Part shown: piece by piece, positions 1 through 6,946 of the stretch
Position numbering within the stretch: the stretch's first letter is position 1
Layout: every line of letters starts with the position of its first letter
NCBI GenBank assembly: GCA_023404715.1
Contig: JAEYAR010000201.1
Coordinates: forward strand, 1-10,586
Origin: Bacillota bacterium
GTDB lineage: Bacteria > Bacillota > Clostridia > Christensenellales > Aristaeellaceae
DNA: 10,586 bases
Direction: 5' to 3'
Program-made: the position numbers and the translations under genes
The notes under the pieces: generated by a model
Databases searched by the model: none
What the model was told of the DNA's origin: nothing
Seen by the model: the letters and a program-made list of their open reading frames with translations, nothing else

Positions 1-51
1 CTTGGCGTGCTGACACCGATGGAGAAGCACCTACTGTACCTTGCTGCTTAA
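1..51 (+). CDS. 3' end of an unidentified plus-strand gene
   Basis: The first 48 bases read in frame 1 as LGVLTPMEKHLLYLAA followed by a TAA stop at 49-51. A Rho-independent terminator follows immediately, which supports a real gene end. The tail (a TPMEKxxLY-like pattern before the stop) is vaguely like the C-termini of IS3-type transposases, which often end in a (S/T)P-x-E-(Y/K) segment, but 16 residues cannot settle this. It converges on the S9 peptidase gene. Function is left open. Confidence 0.4.
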   Translation, partial: LGVLTPMEKHLLYLAA

Positions 52-56
52 AAAGC

Positions 57-90
57 GGCCAGCAGCCGAAGCTGCTGACCGACAATTTTT
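57..90. terminator. Bidirectional Rho-independent terminator between convergent genes
   Basis: Perfect 7-bp stem (60-66 with 71-77), extended by GG (57-58) pairing CC (79-80) across one A/C position that becomes a G·U pair in the minus-strand RNA. On the plus strand a T-run (86-90) and a second T-rich stretch (to 99) follow. On the minus strand the loop reads UUCG closed by C-G, an exceptionally stable tetraloop, and five T's (51-55 region) follow. It therefore serves both the gene ending at 51 and the S9 peptidase gene ending at 160. GACAAT at 81-86 and ATTGTC at 101-106 form a second, AT-rich inverted repeat overlapping the plus-strand tail. Confidence 0.8.
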
Positions 91-159
91 ATATTTTTTC
101 ATTGTCCTCTTGACGGGGAGCAGTTCAGCCAAAGGGATGACGGCGCTTTCTGTTGGCGC

Positions 160-2127
160 TCATTTTAAATGACTATCAAACCACTTGCCGATCTCCTCCA
201 ACCGACGCACCCGGTGCTTGGGCTTGCCGCTCCTGGATAGCTCATGGTTCTCGCCGCGGAACATGCATAGCCGCGCCTCGCACCCGTGATACTTGAGCGC
301 GGTAAACATCTGCAGGCCTTCCGCCAGGCAGCAGCGGTAATCCTCGTCCGAGTGGATGAAGAGCGTCGGCGTCACGCAGCGGTCTGCATACCGCAGCGGC
401 GAGTGCCACCACATCTTGTCGTGGTTCTCCCACGGCGTGCTGAGCTGCTGGTCTGTATTGAAGTAATAGCCGATGTCCGTCATATTCGTCTTGGAGATCC
501 AGTTGGCGATGGAGCGCTGCGAGGCCGCGGCCGCAAAGCGGTTCGTATGCCCGATGATCCAGTTCGTCATGAAGCCGCCGTAGCTGCCGCCCGTGACGCC
601 CAGGCGCTTTTCATCGATTTGTGGGTAGCGCGCGAGCACCGCGTCCGTAAAACGCATCAAGTCGTCATAGTCGATCGTGCCGTACTTGCCGCGGATATCC
701 GCAAAGTTGTCCCCGCGTCCGTCGCCCCCGCGCGGATTGCAGTAGAAGACGAAGTAGCCGTCGCTCGCCCACACCTGCATCTCGTGGAAAAACACGCTGC
801 CGAAGGCGACCTTGGGGCCGCCGTGGATGTCCAAAATCGCCGGATAGCGCTTTTGCGGATCAAAGTCAATCGGTTTTAAAACAAAGCCTTCGATACACAC
901 GCCGTCCGATTCGATGTTCAGCGGCTCGGGAACGCTTAACGCGTGCGTGCCGGTAAAATCCTCATTCAGGCGGGTCATCTGGCGTAGTCCGTCCGCCGCC
1001 TCGTAAACCTCCTGTAGCGCAAGCCCCCGCATGCCGCATAGCAGGATACGGCCCGCGCGCACGTCAAAGCAGTCGATCGAGCCTGCGCCCTCCACTACCA
1101 CCTCAGCCGCTCCGTCCTTATTTACGCGCAGCAGCCGCGTATCCGTGTGATGCGCGCAGGTGTAGTAGAGGTGCTCCCCCTCAAACCGTACGCCGTAGCC
1201 GCCGCCGTAGCGCGCGTCTGCCGCCACGTTGCTGCCCGGCGCCTCGTCGCGGTAGAACAGTTTTACGGCCTTGCCGCCGCGAGCGGCGTACAGCGCCGGG
1301 TTCTCGTTGAGCCCATGGCGCTCCATATCCGTCGCAAAGAAGACGCGCTCGCCTTGCCAGAACCCAACGCGCTCGATCTCGAGCTCCCCGTCGGGCACGA
1401 GGCATTCTTCCTTCCCTGCAGCCAGATCGATCAGGTACAGGCCGCTCGTCACCCCGCGCTTGCCCTTAGGGGCTGCGCCGCTGTATAGGATGCTATCCGC
1501 CTGGGTTTCAAAGCTCTCCACGTCCATTTCCGGCGCGGTGAGGGGCTTGATCTGGCCTGCGTCGTACAGAAACAGGCGCGTGCGCTTTTGATTGATAAAT
1601 CCCTTCCCGTTTTGCCAAAAGGGGATTTCGTCCAGCACCTCGTAGTCGCGCTCTTCTTCCAGCGCCTTGAGCGCGAACTCCCGCTCCGCATCCGTCATAT
1701 CGGCAAAGTCGGGGCCGCCTATTTTCCACTCGCAGGCCATGACCCACCGCCCGTCCCCCAGGCGCTTTGTCTTTTGCACCTTATACGGAAGCCTCAGCCA
1801 CTCCTGCGCCTCGCCGCCGCATAGCCGGATGCGGTGGAACACGCTCAGCGCCTCGCCGCGCTCCGCGCGCGTTTTGTCTCGCGGTTCGCGCAGCGCGGGG
1901 AAGACGATCGCTCCTTCTCCGTCCCAAAAGTAGCCGCTACCGTCCCGGGCCGTCAGCGCCCGGCTTTCACCCGTCGCTAGGTCCAGCACGTAGAGCGCGT
2001 TTTTATAGCCGTTCTCTTCCTCGTCCGCTTGCGTCACCACGAACGCCGCGTGCGCGCCGTCGGGCGAGAGAGAGAGCTCAGAGATATACTTGTAGCGTAG
2101 AAAGTCCTTGATTTCAATCTTCCGCAT
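160..2127 (-). CDS. S9-family prolyl oligopeptidase / acylaminoacyl-peptidase
   Basis: A 655-residue serine peptidase, probably cytoplasmic because no signal peptide is visible, that would cleave short peptides, either dipeptides or blocked residues from the N-terminus. Residues about 1-400 are repeat-like beta-strand sequence starting with SLSPDGAHAAFV, as expected for the seven-bladed propeller that gates the active site. Residues about 410-655 are the alpha/beta-hydrolase domain: HGGP (oxyanion region), nucleophile Ser515 in GGSYGG, Asp596 in HSDEDYR and His628 in GENHELS, so the triad is complete. Length is normal for the S9C type. The ATG has GGAGGA seven bases upstream. It stands alone: rny upstream ends in its own terminator, and the bidirectional terminator at 57-90 lies downstream. 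Substrate cannot be told from sequence; the wider S9 family also contains dipeptidyl peptidases. Confidence 0.93.
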   Translation of the reverse strand: MRKIEIKDFLRYKYISELSLSPDGAHAAFVVTQADEEENGYKNALYVLDLATGESRALTARDGSGYFWDGEGAIVFPALREPRDKTRAERGEALSVFHRIRLCGGEAQEWLRLPYKVQKTKRLGDGRWVMACEWKIGGPDFADMTDAEREFALKALEEERDYEVLDEIPFWQNGKGFINQKRTRLFLYDAGQIKPLTAPEMDVESFETQADSILYSGAAPKGKRGVTSGLYLIDLAAGKEECLVPDGELEIERVGFWQGERVFFATDMERHGLNENPALYAARGGKAVKLFYRDEAPGSNVAADARYGGGYGVRFEGEHLYYTCAHHTDTRLLRVNKDGAAEVVVEGAGSIDCFDVRAGRILLCGMRGLALQEVYEAADGLRQMTRLNEDFTGTHALSVPEPLNIESDGVCIEGFVLKPIDFDPQKRYPAILDIHGGPKVAFGSVFFHEMQVWASDGYFVFYCNPRGGDGRGDNFADIRGKYGTIDYDDLMRFTDAVLARYPQIDEKRLGVTGGSYGGFMTNWIIGHTNRFAAAASQRSIANWISKTNMTDIGYYFNTDQQLSTPWENHDKMWWHSPLRYADRCVTPTLFIHSDEDYRCCLAEGLQMFTALKYHGCEARLCMFRGENHELSRSGKPKHRVRRLEEIGKWFDSHLK

Positions 2128-2215
2128 GCCAGGCTCCTCCGTTTCGTGTCTTTTTTCCTATAGGAGTAATACGACGCCTGCGCCCGGCGTTCCTGCCCGC
2201 GTTCACATTTCATCC

Positions 2216-2245
2216 ATAGGATCCATCGAGTCCCTGTCTTGTCAA
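2216..2245 (-). promoter_or_regulatory. Weak candidate promoter for the S9 peptidase gene
   Basis: A consensus TTGACA -35 (plus-strand TGTCAA, 2240-2245) lies in the gap between rny and the S9 gene, but the element 18 bases further on (TCCTAT, 2216-2221) matches TATAAT poorly. An alternative, TAATAT at 2254-2259 with a TTGAGC-like -35 at 2275-2280, has a spacer of only 15. The gene needs a start because rny ends in a terminator, but which pair is used is unclear. A 10-bp palindrome TCCTATAGGA at 2156-2165 lies in the leader. Nothing else was seen in 2128-2290. Confidence 0.3.
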
Positions 2246-2295
2246 ATGCATCCATATTATTCAAGCGCGGTCATGCTCAAAAGGTTGCGCGAAAG

Positions 2296-2336
2296 AAAAA
2301 TTGCGCCCGCTGCCGATTTACTGTGGCAGCAGGCGC
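2296..2336 (-). terminator. Rho-independent terminator of rny
   Basis: Arms 2303-2314 and 2325-2336 pair over 12 positions with a single mismatch, around a 10-base loop. On the minus strand the stem is followed by AATTTTTCTTTC. It starts 14 bases beyond the rny stop codon and separates rny from the S9 peptidase gene. Confidence 0.85.
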
Positions 2337-2349
2337 GTTATCCTACGCT

Positions 2350-3891
2350 TTACTTCGCGAATTCGACGCTGCGCGTCTCGCGGATGACGTTGACCTTGAT
2401 CTGGCCCGGATATTCCAGTTCCTTTTCGATGCGCTTGGCCACCTCGCGGGCGAGGATGAGCGTGCCCGCGTCGTTGATGTCCTCGGGCTTCACAGCGATG
2501 CGCACCTCGCGGCCGGACTGGATGGCGAACGACTTGTCGACGCCAGGGAAGCCGTTAGCGATCTCCTCCAGCTTCTCTAGCCTGCGGATGTAATTCTCGA
2601 TCGATTCGCGGCGGGCGCCGGGGCGGGCGGCGGAAATTGCGTCCGCAGCCTGTACGAGCACCGCCTCGATCGTCTGCGGTTCGATGTCGTTGTGATGCGC
2701 GAGGATGCAGTGCACGACCTCCGCCGGCTCGTGGTACTTGCGCGCCAATTCGCCGCCGAGCTGCACGTGCGTGCCCTCCTGCTCGTGGTCGACCGCCTTG
2801 CCGATGTCGTGCAGCAGGCCTGCGCGCTTAGCGAGTTGAACGTCCGCGCCCAGCTCCGCCGCCATCAGGCCCGCCAGGTGCGATACCTCGATGGAGTGCT
2901 TGAGCACGTTTTGCCCATAGCTCGTGCGATAGCGCATCCGTCCCAGCAGCTTGACCAGCTCGTGATGGATGGAATGCATGTTGGTCTCGAAGACCGCCTG
3001 CTCGCCCGCCTCGCGGATCTGGTTGTCGACCTCCTTGCGGGCCTTCTCCACCATTTCCTCGATGCGCGCGGGATGGATGCGCCCGTCTGCGATGAGCTTT
3101 TCCAGCGCCACGCGCGCCACCTCGCGGCGCACAGGGTCGAAGGCGGAGACGATGACCGCCTCCGGCGTATCGTCGATGATGAGATCCACGCCCGTCGCCG
3201 TCTCCAGCGTGCGGATGTTGCGGCCTTCGCGGCCGATGATGCGGCCCTTCATGTCCTCGTTGGGCAGATTGACGACCGATACGGTAGTCTCCGCGACGTG
3301 GTCGGATGCGCAGCGCTGGATCGCCATGGCGACGATGTTGCGCGCCTTCTTGTCCGCCTCTTCCTTGGCGTTTTGCTCGATCTCGCGCACCATCACAGCC
3401 GCGTCGTGGAACGCTTCCTTCTGTACGCGGTTCATGATGATCTCTCGCGCTTCCTCCTGCGTCATCTGCGCGATGCGCTGCAGCTCCGCCAGCTGCTTAT
3501 CGTACATCCCCTGCGCCTCGTCGGTGAGACGCTGCAGGTCCTCCTGCTTGCGGTTGAGGCCATCCTCACGCACCTCGAGGTTGTCCATCTTTTTGTCGAG
3601 CGTTTCCTCGCGCTGCTGCACGCGGCGCTCGCTACGCTGTACTTCGTTGCGCCGGTCGCGAATTTCGCGGTCGAGTTCCGTCTTGAGGCGCAGCACCTCT
3701 TCCTTAGCTTCCAGAATGGTCTCTTTTTTCTTATCCTCCGCGCGTCGCTGCGCCTCCTCGAGCAAATTCTTGGCGTATTCTTCCGTGCGTCCGATTTTCT
3801 TTTCCTGTGTGTTCTTGCGATACGTATATCCGCCATAGCCGCCTGCGGCGGCGCCGACGATGATACCCAGTAAGATCCATAAAAAGGTCAC
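2350..3891 (-). CDS. rny: Ribonuclease Y
   Basis: Membrane-anchored endoribonuclease that starts mRNA decay in Firmicutes. The 513 residues show the full architecture: one N-terminal membrane segment (about 3-22), a long charged coiled coil (about 27-190), a KH RNA-binding domain with GRIIGREGRN (216-225), and an HD phosphohydrolase domain with His332, the HD pair His361-Asp362 and HH at 399-400. The C-terminus GQIKVNVIRETRSVEFAK is typical of the family and shows the gene is intact. Start is GTG at 3891; both AAGGAG (12 bases away) and GAGG (7 bases away) precede it, and the reading frame begins directly with the membrane segment. The neighbour upstream is recA, as usual, but recX is missing and a 543-base gap with its own promoter and hairpins intervenes. 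Expression probably comes from the promoter at 4226-4254 through a long leader. Confidence 0.97.
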   Translation of the reverse strand: MTFLWILLGIIVGAAAGGYGGYTYRKNTQEKKIGRTEEYAKNLLEEAQRRAEDKKKETILEAKEEVLRLKTELDREIRDRRNEVQRSERRVQQREETLDKKMDNLEVREDGLNRKQEDLQRLTDEAQGMYDKQLAELQRIAQMTQEEAREIIMNRVQKEAFHDAAVMVREIEQNAKEEADKKARNIVAMAIQRCASDHVAETTVSVVNLPNEDMKGRIIGREGRNIRTLETATGVDLIIDDTPEAVIVSAFDPVRREVARVALEKLIADGRIHPARIEEMVEKARKEVDNQIREAGEQAVFETNMHSIHHELVKLLGRMRYRTSYGQNVLKHSIEVSHLAGLMAAELGADVQLAKRAGLLHDIGKAVDHEQEGTHVQLGGELARKYHEPAEVVHCILAHHNDIEPQTIEAVLVQAADAISAARPGARRESIENYIRRLEKLEEIANGFPGVDKSFAIQSGREVRIAVKPEDINDAGTLILAREVAKRIEKELEYPGQIKVNVIRETRSVEFAK

Positions 3892-3914
3892 GGTCTTTCC
3901 TCACTCCTTCATTC

Positions 3915-3949
3915 AAAAATGGAGCCGAGCCGCTGTATCAGCGCTCGGC
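3915..3949 (-). promoter_or_regulatory. Terminator-like hairpin in the rny leader
   Basis: Arms GCCGAGC + CGCTG (3924-3935) and CAGC + GCTCGGC (3939-3949) form an 11-bp stem with one bulged base and a three-base loop. Minus-strand TCCATTTTTG follows (T-run 3915-3919). It ends about 25 bases before the rny start codon and just before its ribosome binding site. It could act as a weak terminator/attenuator, a transcript stabiliser or an RNase Y cleavage point; the four bases between stem and T-run make it a poor terminator. Confidence 0.5.
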
Positions 3950-4025
3950 AACGGATTCAAGCTTTCAGCTCTTATTCGTCCTTCCAGCCCAAATCACGCC
4001 TTTCAGCCACGCGTCGTGCGTATGC

Positions 4026-4077
4026 AAAAAAGGCGGCATGAGCCAGCAACAGCATGTTGTCTAAATCTATACGCCGC
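4026..4077 (-). terminator. Terminator-like hairpin of the recA–rny intergenic transcript
   Basis: Outer arms 4033-4039 and 4071-4077 form seven pairs (one G·U). Inside them CAACA (4047-4051) and TGTTG (4055-4059) form a second 5-bp stem, so this is an interrupted hairpin rather than one straight stem. Six T's (4026-4031) follow on the minus strand after one extra C. The large internal loop makes termination less certain, leaving room for read-through into rny. Confidence 0.5.
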
Positions 4078-4219
4078 GATACAGCCTTTTCTCACAAACA
4101 TAGATTGGCAAAATACGATCTATGCCGTTATCTATCACAATCGAAGGCCAAACCGCCTGTATTCAGAAGACATCAAACGCCCGGACGAACCTGTCCTACC
4201 TTGGCACTTACATCTTTAC
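4026..4219 (-). ncRNA. Candidate structured small RNA or leader between recA and rny
   Basis: A transcript of about 190 bases is inferred from a strong promoter (4226-4254) and a terminator-like hairpin with six T's (4026-4077). Internal pairing is visible. CATAGAT and ATCTATG (around 4095-4122) form a 7-bp hairpin. ATACA and GCCTT pair with AAGGC and TGTAT, enclosing that hairpin. GGAC and GUCC make a short 5' hairpin. There is no convincing open reading frame: the first ATG is followed directly by TAA, and a 12-codon frame (MSSEYRRFGLRL) lacks a ribosome site. I compared it by eye with 6S RNA, SRP RNA, RNase P, T-box and common riboswitch cores and saw no match. It may be a stand-alone RNA or an attenuated leader of rny. 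Confidence 0.42.
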
Positions 4220-4225
4220 AGAAAT

Positions 4226-4254
4226 ATTGTACCGATTTGGCGCACATCTGTCAA
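4226..4254 (-). promoter_or_regulatory. Near-consensus sigma-A promoter upstream of the intergenic RNA and rny
   Basis: On the minus strand TTGACA (4249-4254) and TACAAT (4226-4231) are separated by exactly 17 bases: perfect -35, five of six at -10. The start of transcription would be near 4219. No comparable promoter was found between 4025 and rny, so rny is probably reached by read-through from here. Confidence 0.8.
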
Positions 4255-4325
4255 GCGCATGCGGACGTTTCCGGGCGATTATGACGAACTTTTCTTTTCC
4301 AGCCGGCACGGCCAAAGCGCATATT

Positions 4326-4362
4326 GGAGGGTGAAGACCCTCCGCCCGCGTCTATCGACGCG
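4326..4362. other. Two small GC-rich hairpins between the recA terminator and the next promoter
   Basis: GGAGGGT (4326-4332) pairs with ACCCTCC (4337-4343) around a GAAG loop, and CGCGTC (4347-4352) pairs with GACGCG (4357-4362) around TATC. Both stems are perfect and only three bases apart. Neither has a T-run, so they are not typical terminators. Lying just beyond the recA terminator, they could trim or protect read-through RNA. No gene is seen in 3892-4434. Confidence 0.45.
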
Positions 4363-4370
4363 CGTATATC

Positions 4371-4397
4371 AAAAAAAGCCATGGGTTACATGGCTTT
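4371..4397 (-). terminator. Rho-independent terminator of the rimO–pgsA–cinA–recA run
   Basis: Perfect 9-bp stem AAAGCCATG (4375-4383) with CATGGCTTT (4389-4397) around a five-base loop. On the minus strand the stem runs into seven T's (4371-4377). It lies about 40 bases beyond the recA stop codon and marks the end of the transcript. Confidence 0.9.
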
Positions 4398-4434
4398 AGC
4401 GTCTTCCTTTGCATTGCGGCGCGCCGGCCGCACA

Positions 4435-5550
4435 TCATTCGTCGGCGACGGAATCATCGATCTCCGCCTCGTCCTCACGCTCTCTTTCGCCGATCTCCAG
4501 CTTGGCCTCGATCTTGCCGGCCATCAGCTCCGCGCGGATGAGCTCGTCGATCTCCGCGGCGACGTCGGGGTTTTCCTTGAGGAATTTGCGCGTATTGTCA
4601 CGGCCCTGGCCGATGCGCTGATCCTTGTAGCTAAACCACGCGCCGCTCTTATGGATGATGTCGCGCTCGACCGCAAGATCCAGCAGGCTGCTCTCCTTGG
4701 AGATGCCCTCGCCGTACAGGATATCGAACTCCGCCACGCGGAACGGCGGCGCGACCTTGTTCTTCACGATCTTCGCTTTCGTGCGGTTGCCCAGTACCTC
4801 CGACCCGTTCTTCAGCTGCTCGCCGCGGCGCACGTCGATGCGCACGGAGGCGTAGAACTTGAGCGCCCGGCCGCCCGTGGTCGTCTCCGGGTTGCCGTAC
4901 ATGACGCCGACCTTCTCGCGCAGCTGATTGATGAAGATCACCGTCGCGCCCGTCTTGCTGATGACGCCCGTCAGCTTGCGCAGCGCCTGCGACATGAGGC
5001 GGGCCTGCAGGCCTACGAACGAGTCGCCCATATCGCCGTCGATCTCCGCCTTGGGCACGAGCGCCGCGACCGAGTCGACGACGACCAGCTCGATCGCGCC
5101 CGAGCGTACCAGCGCCTCACAGATTTCCAGCGCCTGCTCGCCCGTGTCCGGCTGCGATACGTAAAGCTCGTCGATGTCCACGCCCAGCTTTTTCGCATAG
5201 GCCGGATCGAGCGCGTGCTCCGCGTCGATGAAGGCCGCCACCCCGCCCTGCTTTTGGCACTGCGCCACCACGTGCAGCGCGACGGTCGTCTTGCCGGAGG
5301 ATTCCGGCCCGAAGATCTCCACCACGCGCCCCTTGGGGATGCCGCCTACGCCCAGCGCAGCATCGAGCACGAGGCAACCGGTGGGGATGACCTGTATGTC
5401 GTTCATCTGCCCCTTCGCGCCTAGCTTCATCAGCGCGCCTTTGCCGAACTGCTTTTCGATGCCCGCTAGGGCGGATTCCAACGCCTTTTTCTTCTCGTCT
5501 TCCGTCTCAGGGAGCGCCGGTTTTTCCGCCTTCTTGTCTTTTGCCGCCAT
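4435..5550 (-). CDS. recA: Recombinase RecA
   Basis: DNA-dependent ATPase that forms filaments on single-stranded DNA, performs strand exchange and triggers LexA self-cleavage in the SOS response. Of 371 residues, about 20 form a lysine-rich N-terminal extension before the usual start of homology (KKALESALAGIEKQFGKG). Walker A is GPESSGKT (81-88), Walker B VVVDS (156-160), and DNA-binding loop 2 follows INQLREKVGVMYGNPETTTGG (about 208-227). The C-terminus ends in a short acidic tail, as in other RecA proteins. ATG start with GAGGAG five bases upstream. It is last in a run after rimO, pgsA and cinA, 64 bases after cinA, with no clear promoter or LexA site in that gap; a small 6-bp hairpin (5594-5612, no T-run) is all that is seen. 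A terminator follows. Confidence 0.99.
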   Translation of the reverse strand: MAAKDKKAEKPALPETEDEKKKALESALAGIEKQFGKGALMKLGAKGQMNDIQVIPTGCLVLDAALGVGGIPKGRVVEIFGPESSGKTTVALHVVAQCQKQGGVAAFIDAEHALDPAYAKKLGVDIDELYVSQPDTGEQALEICEALVRSGAIELVVVDSVAALVPKAEIDGDMGDSFVGLQARLMSQALRKLTGVISKTGATVIFINQLREKVGVMYGNPETTTGGRALKFYASVRIDVRRGEQLKNGSEVLGNRTKAKIVKNKVAPPFRVAEFDILYGEGISKESSLLDLAVERDIIHKSGAWFSYKDQRIGQGRDNTRKFLKENPDVAAEIDELIRAELMAGKIEAKLEIGEREREDEAEIDDSVADE

Positions 5551-5614
5551 TTTTACTCCTCGCTCTCATCTTTTTAACTTCTAAGGATACGTCCCGGCCA
5601 TCAGCAGGCCGGTC

Positions 5615-6865
5615 TCAGCGCAGCTGCCCTTTGGCCGCCAGGCGAATCATGTCGAGCGCGTGCAGGGATGCAAGCGTACGGATGCGCTCCCTGTCGCCGC
5701 CAAGCTGCAGCCGGCGGACGGTCGTCCCCTCCGGGCAGGCGACCGCCACGTAAACCAGACCGACGGGTTTTTCCTCCGTACCGCCGCCCGGCCCGGCGAT
5801 GCCCGTCGTGGCGGCCGCCACGTCCGCGCCGCTGCGCGCGCGTAGCCCCTCCGCCATTTCCCTCGCACATGCCTCGCTGACCGCGCCGTGATCGCGCAGG
5901 GTCTGCGCTCTTACGCCGAGGTAGCGCTCCTTCGCGTCGTTGGCGTACGTCACGTGCGACTCGTGGAGCACCGCCGATGCGCCGGGGATCGCCACCAGCC
6001 GGGCGGCGACCAGGCCGCCTGTGCACGACTCCGCAACCGCCACCGTGCGGCCCGCGCGAATCAGCGCGTCTACTGCGTAATGCTCCATGCTGTCGGAGGG
6101 TTCGCGGCTGATCGCGTACACCGCGTCGCCCAAGCGGCTCGCCACCGCCTCCACCGTCGGCGCAATGCGCGCAAGGGCGTCCTCCTCGCTCTCCCCGCGC
6201 GCGCTCACGCGCAGCTGCACCTCGCCCAGGGAGCAGTACGGCGCGATGGTCACCTCGCCCTGCGCGTCGATCAAATCCTTGACACGCGTCTCCGCGTCGC
6301 TCTCGCCCACGCCGAAGATGCGGATATAGCGCGAGGCGATCGCCCCGCCGGTCCGAGCGGTCAGATAGGGCATGACGCGCTTTTCGAACATGTCCTTCAG
6401 CTCATAGGGCGGCCCCGGCAGTTGGATGACGGCCTTGCCATCCTGCTCGACGATGCAGCCCGGCGCCGTTCCCCGGTCGTTTTTGAGGATGACCGCCCCC
6501 TTGGCGAACATCGCTTGCCGTTCGTTGTTTTGCGCCATCGCGCGGTGCATCGATGCAAAATAGCGCTCAATATCCCGCAGGCTCTCTTCATCCTTCTCCA
6601 TGGGCAGGCCCAGCACCTGCGCTACGATCTCCTTGCTCAAATCGTCGCCCGTCGGCCCCAGGCCGCCGGTGGTGATCACGATATCGCTGCGATCAAGCGC
6701 GCGGCGCAGCGTCTCGCCCATGCGCGCGGGGTTGTCGCCCACGGTCGTATGGTAGTAGACCGAGATGCCCAGCATGGAGAGCCTGCGCGATAGATACTGC
6801 GCGTCCGTATTGACGATCTGCCCCATCAGCAGCTCGGTTCCGATGGATACGATTTCTGCGATCAA
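5615..6865 (-). CDS. cinA: CinA-type competence/damage protein, nicotinamide-nucleotide amidase
   Basis: Two-domain CinA. The N-terminal MoCF-like domain has EIVSIGTELLMGQIVNTDAQ and TTGGLGPTGDD (65-75); in characterised homologues it is an ADP-ribose pyrophosphatase. The C-terminal domain has AESCTGG (278-284) and TGIAGPGGGT (354-363), the PncC amidase signature for recycling nicotinamide mononucleotide to NAD precursors. I chose TTG at 6863-6865: it gives the family-typical start MIAEIVSIGTE, and AAAGGG lies nine bases upstream. A GTG at 6886 would add seven residues (MQKGLLI) without a ribosome site. That gives 416 residues, normal for the family. It lies 81 bases after pgsA and 64 before recA; cinA-recA pairing is classic in Firmicutes, where streptococci co-induce the two in competence. 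Confidence 0.96.
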   Translation of the reverse strand: MIAEIVSIGTELLMGQIVNTDAQYLSRRLSMLGISVYYHTTVGDNPARMGETLRRALDRSDIVITTGGLGPTGDDLSKEIVAQVLGLPMEKDEESLRDIERYFASMHRAMAQNNERQAMFAKGAVILKNDRGTAPGCIVEQDGKAVIQLPGPPYELKDMFEKRVMPYLTARTGGAIASRYIRIFGVGESDAETRVKDLIDAQGEVTIAPYCSLGEVQLRVSARGESEEDALARIAPTVEAVASRLGDAVYAISREPSDSMEHYAVDALIRAGRTVAVAESCTGGLVAARLVAIPGASAVLHESHVTYANDAKERYLGVRAQTLRDHGAVSEACAREMAEGLRARSGADVAAATTGIAGPGGGTEEKPVGLVYVAVACPEGTTVRRLQLGGDRERIRTLASLHALDMIRLAAKGQLR

Positions 6866-6946
6866 GATCAATAACCCTTTCTGCACGTTCCGATATGGTC
6901 TTTGAGATTTTCTAACCGATCAAAGGCTACCGGCAAACGGGCCGCG

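Noticed and set aside
2692..3873. A 393-codon open frame on the plus strand opposite rny
   Set aside because: It mirrors the rny codon pattern (high GC third positions), has no ribosome site of its own, and rny is unambiguous in the opposite strand.
3972..4055. A 27-residue minus-strand frame MLLLAHAAFFAYARR... beginning in the hairpin before rny
   Set aside because: No Shine-Dalgarno sequence before the ATG and the start lies in the hairpin loop; probably chance.
4026..4219. 6S RNA, SRP RNA, T-box or known riboswitch in the recA–rny gap
   Set aside because: None of the conserved cores I know (SRP GGAAGCAG loop, T-box GGTGGNACCGCG, riboswitch cores) can be found; 6S cannot be fully excluded because it is conserved mainly in structure.
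3860..4399. A 179-codon plus-strand frame covering the recA–rny gap
   Set aside because: No ribosome site, no protein-like pattern, and it overlaps the promoter, hairpins and terminator that are readable on the minus strand.
4324..5424. A 366-codon open frame on the plus strand across recA
   Set aside because: Antisense shadow of recA; arginine/leucine/alanine-rich composition without recognisable domains, and it runs through the recA terminator.
5551..5614. A separate promoter or LexA site directly before recA
   Set aside because: Only a 6-bp hairpin and the ribosome site are visible; no -35/-10 pair and no GAAC-N4-GTTC-like sequence.
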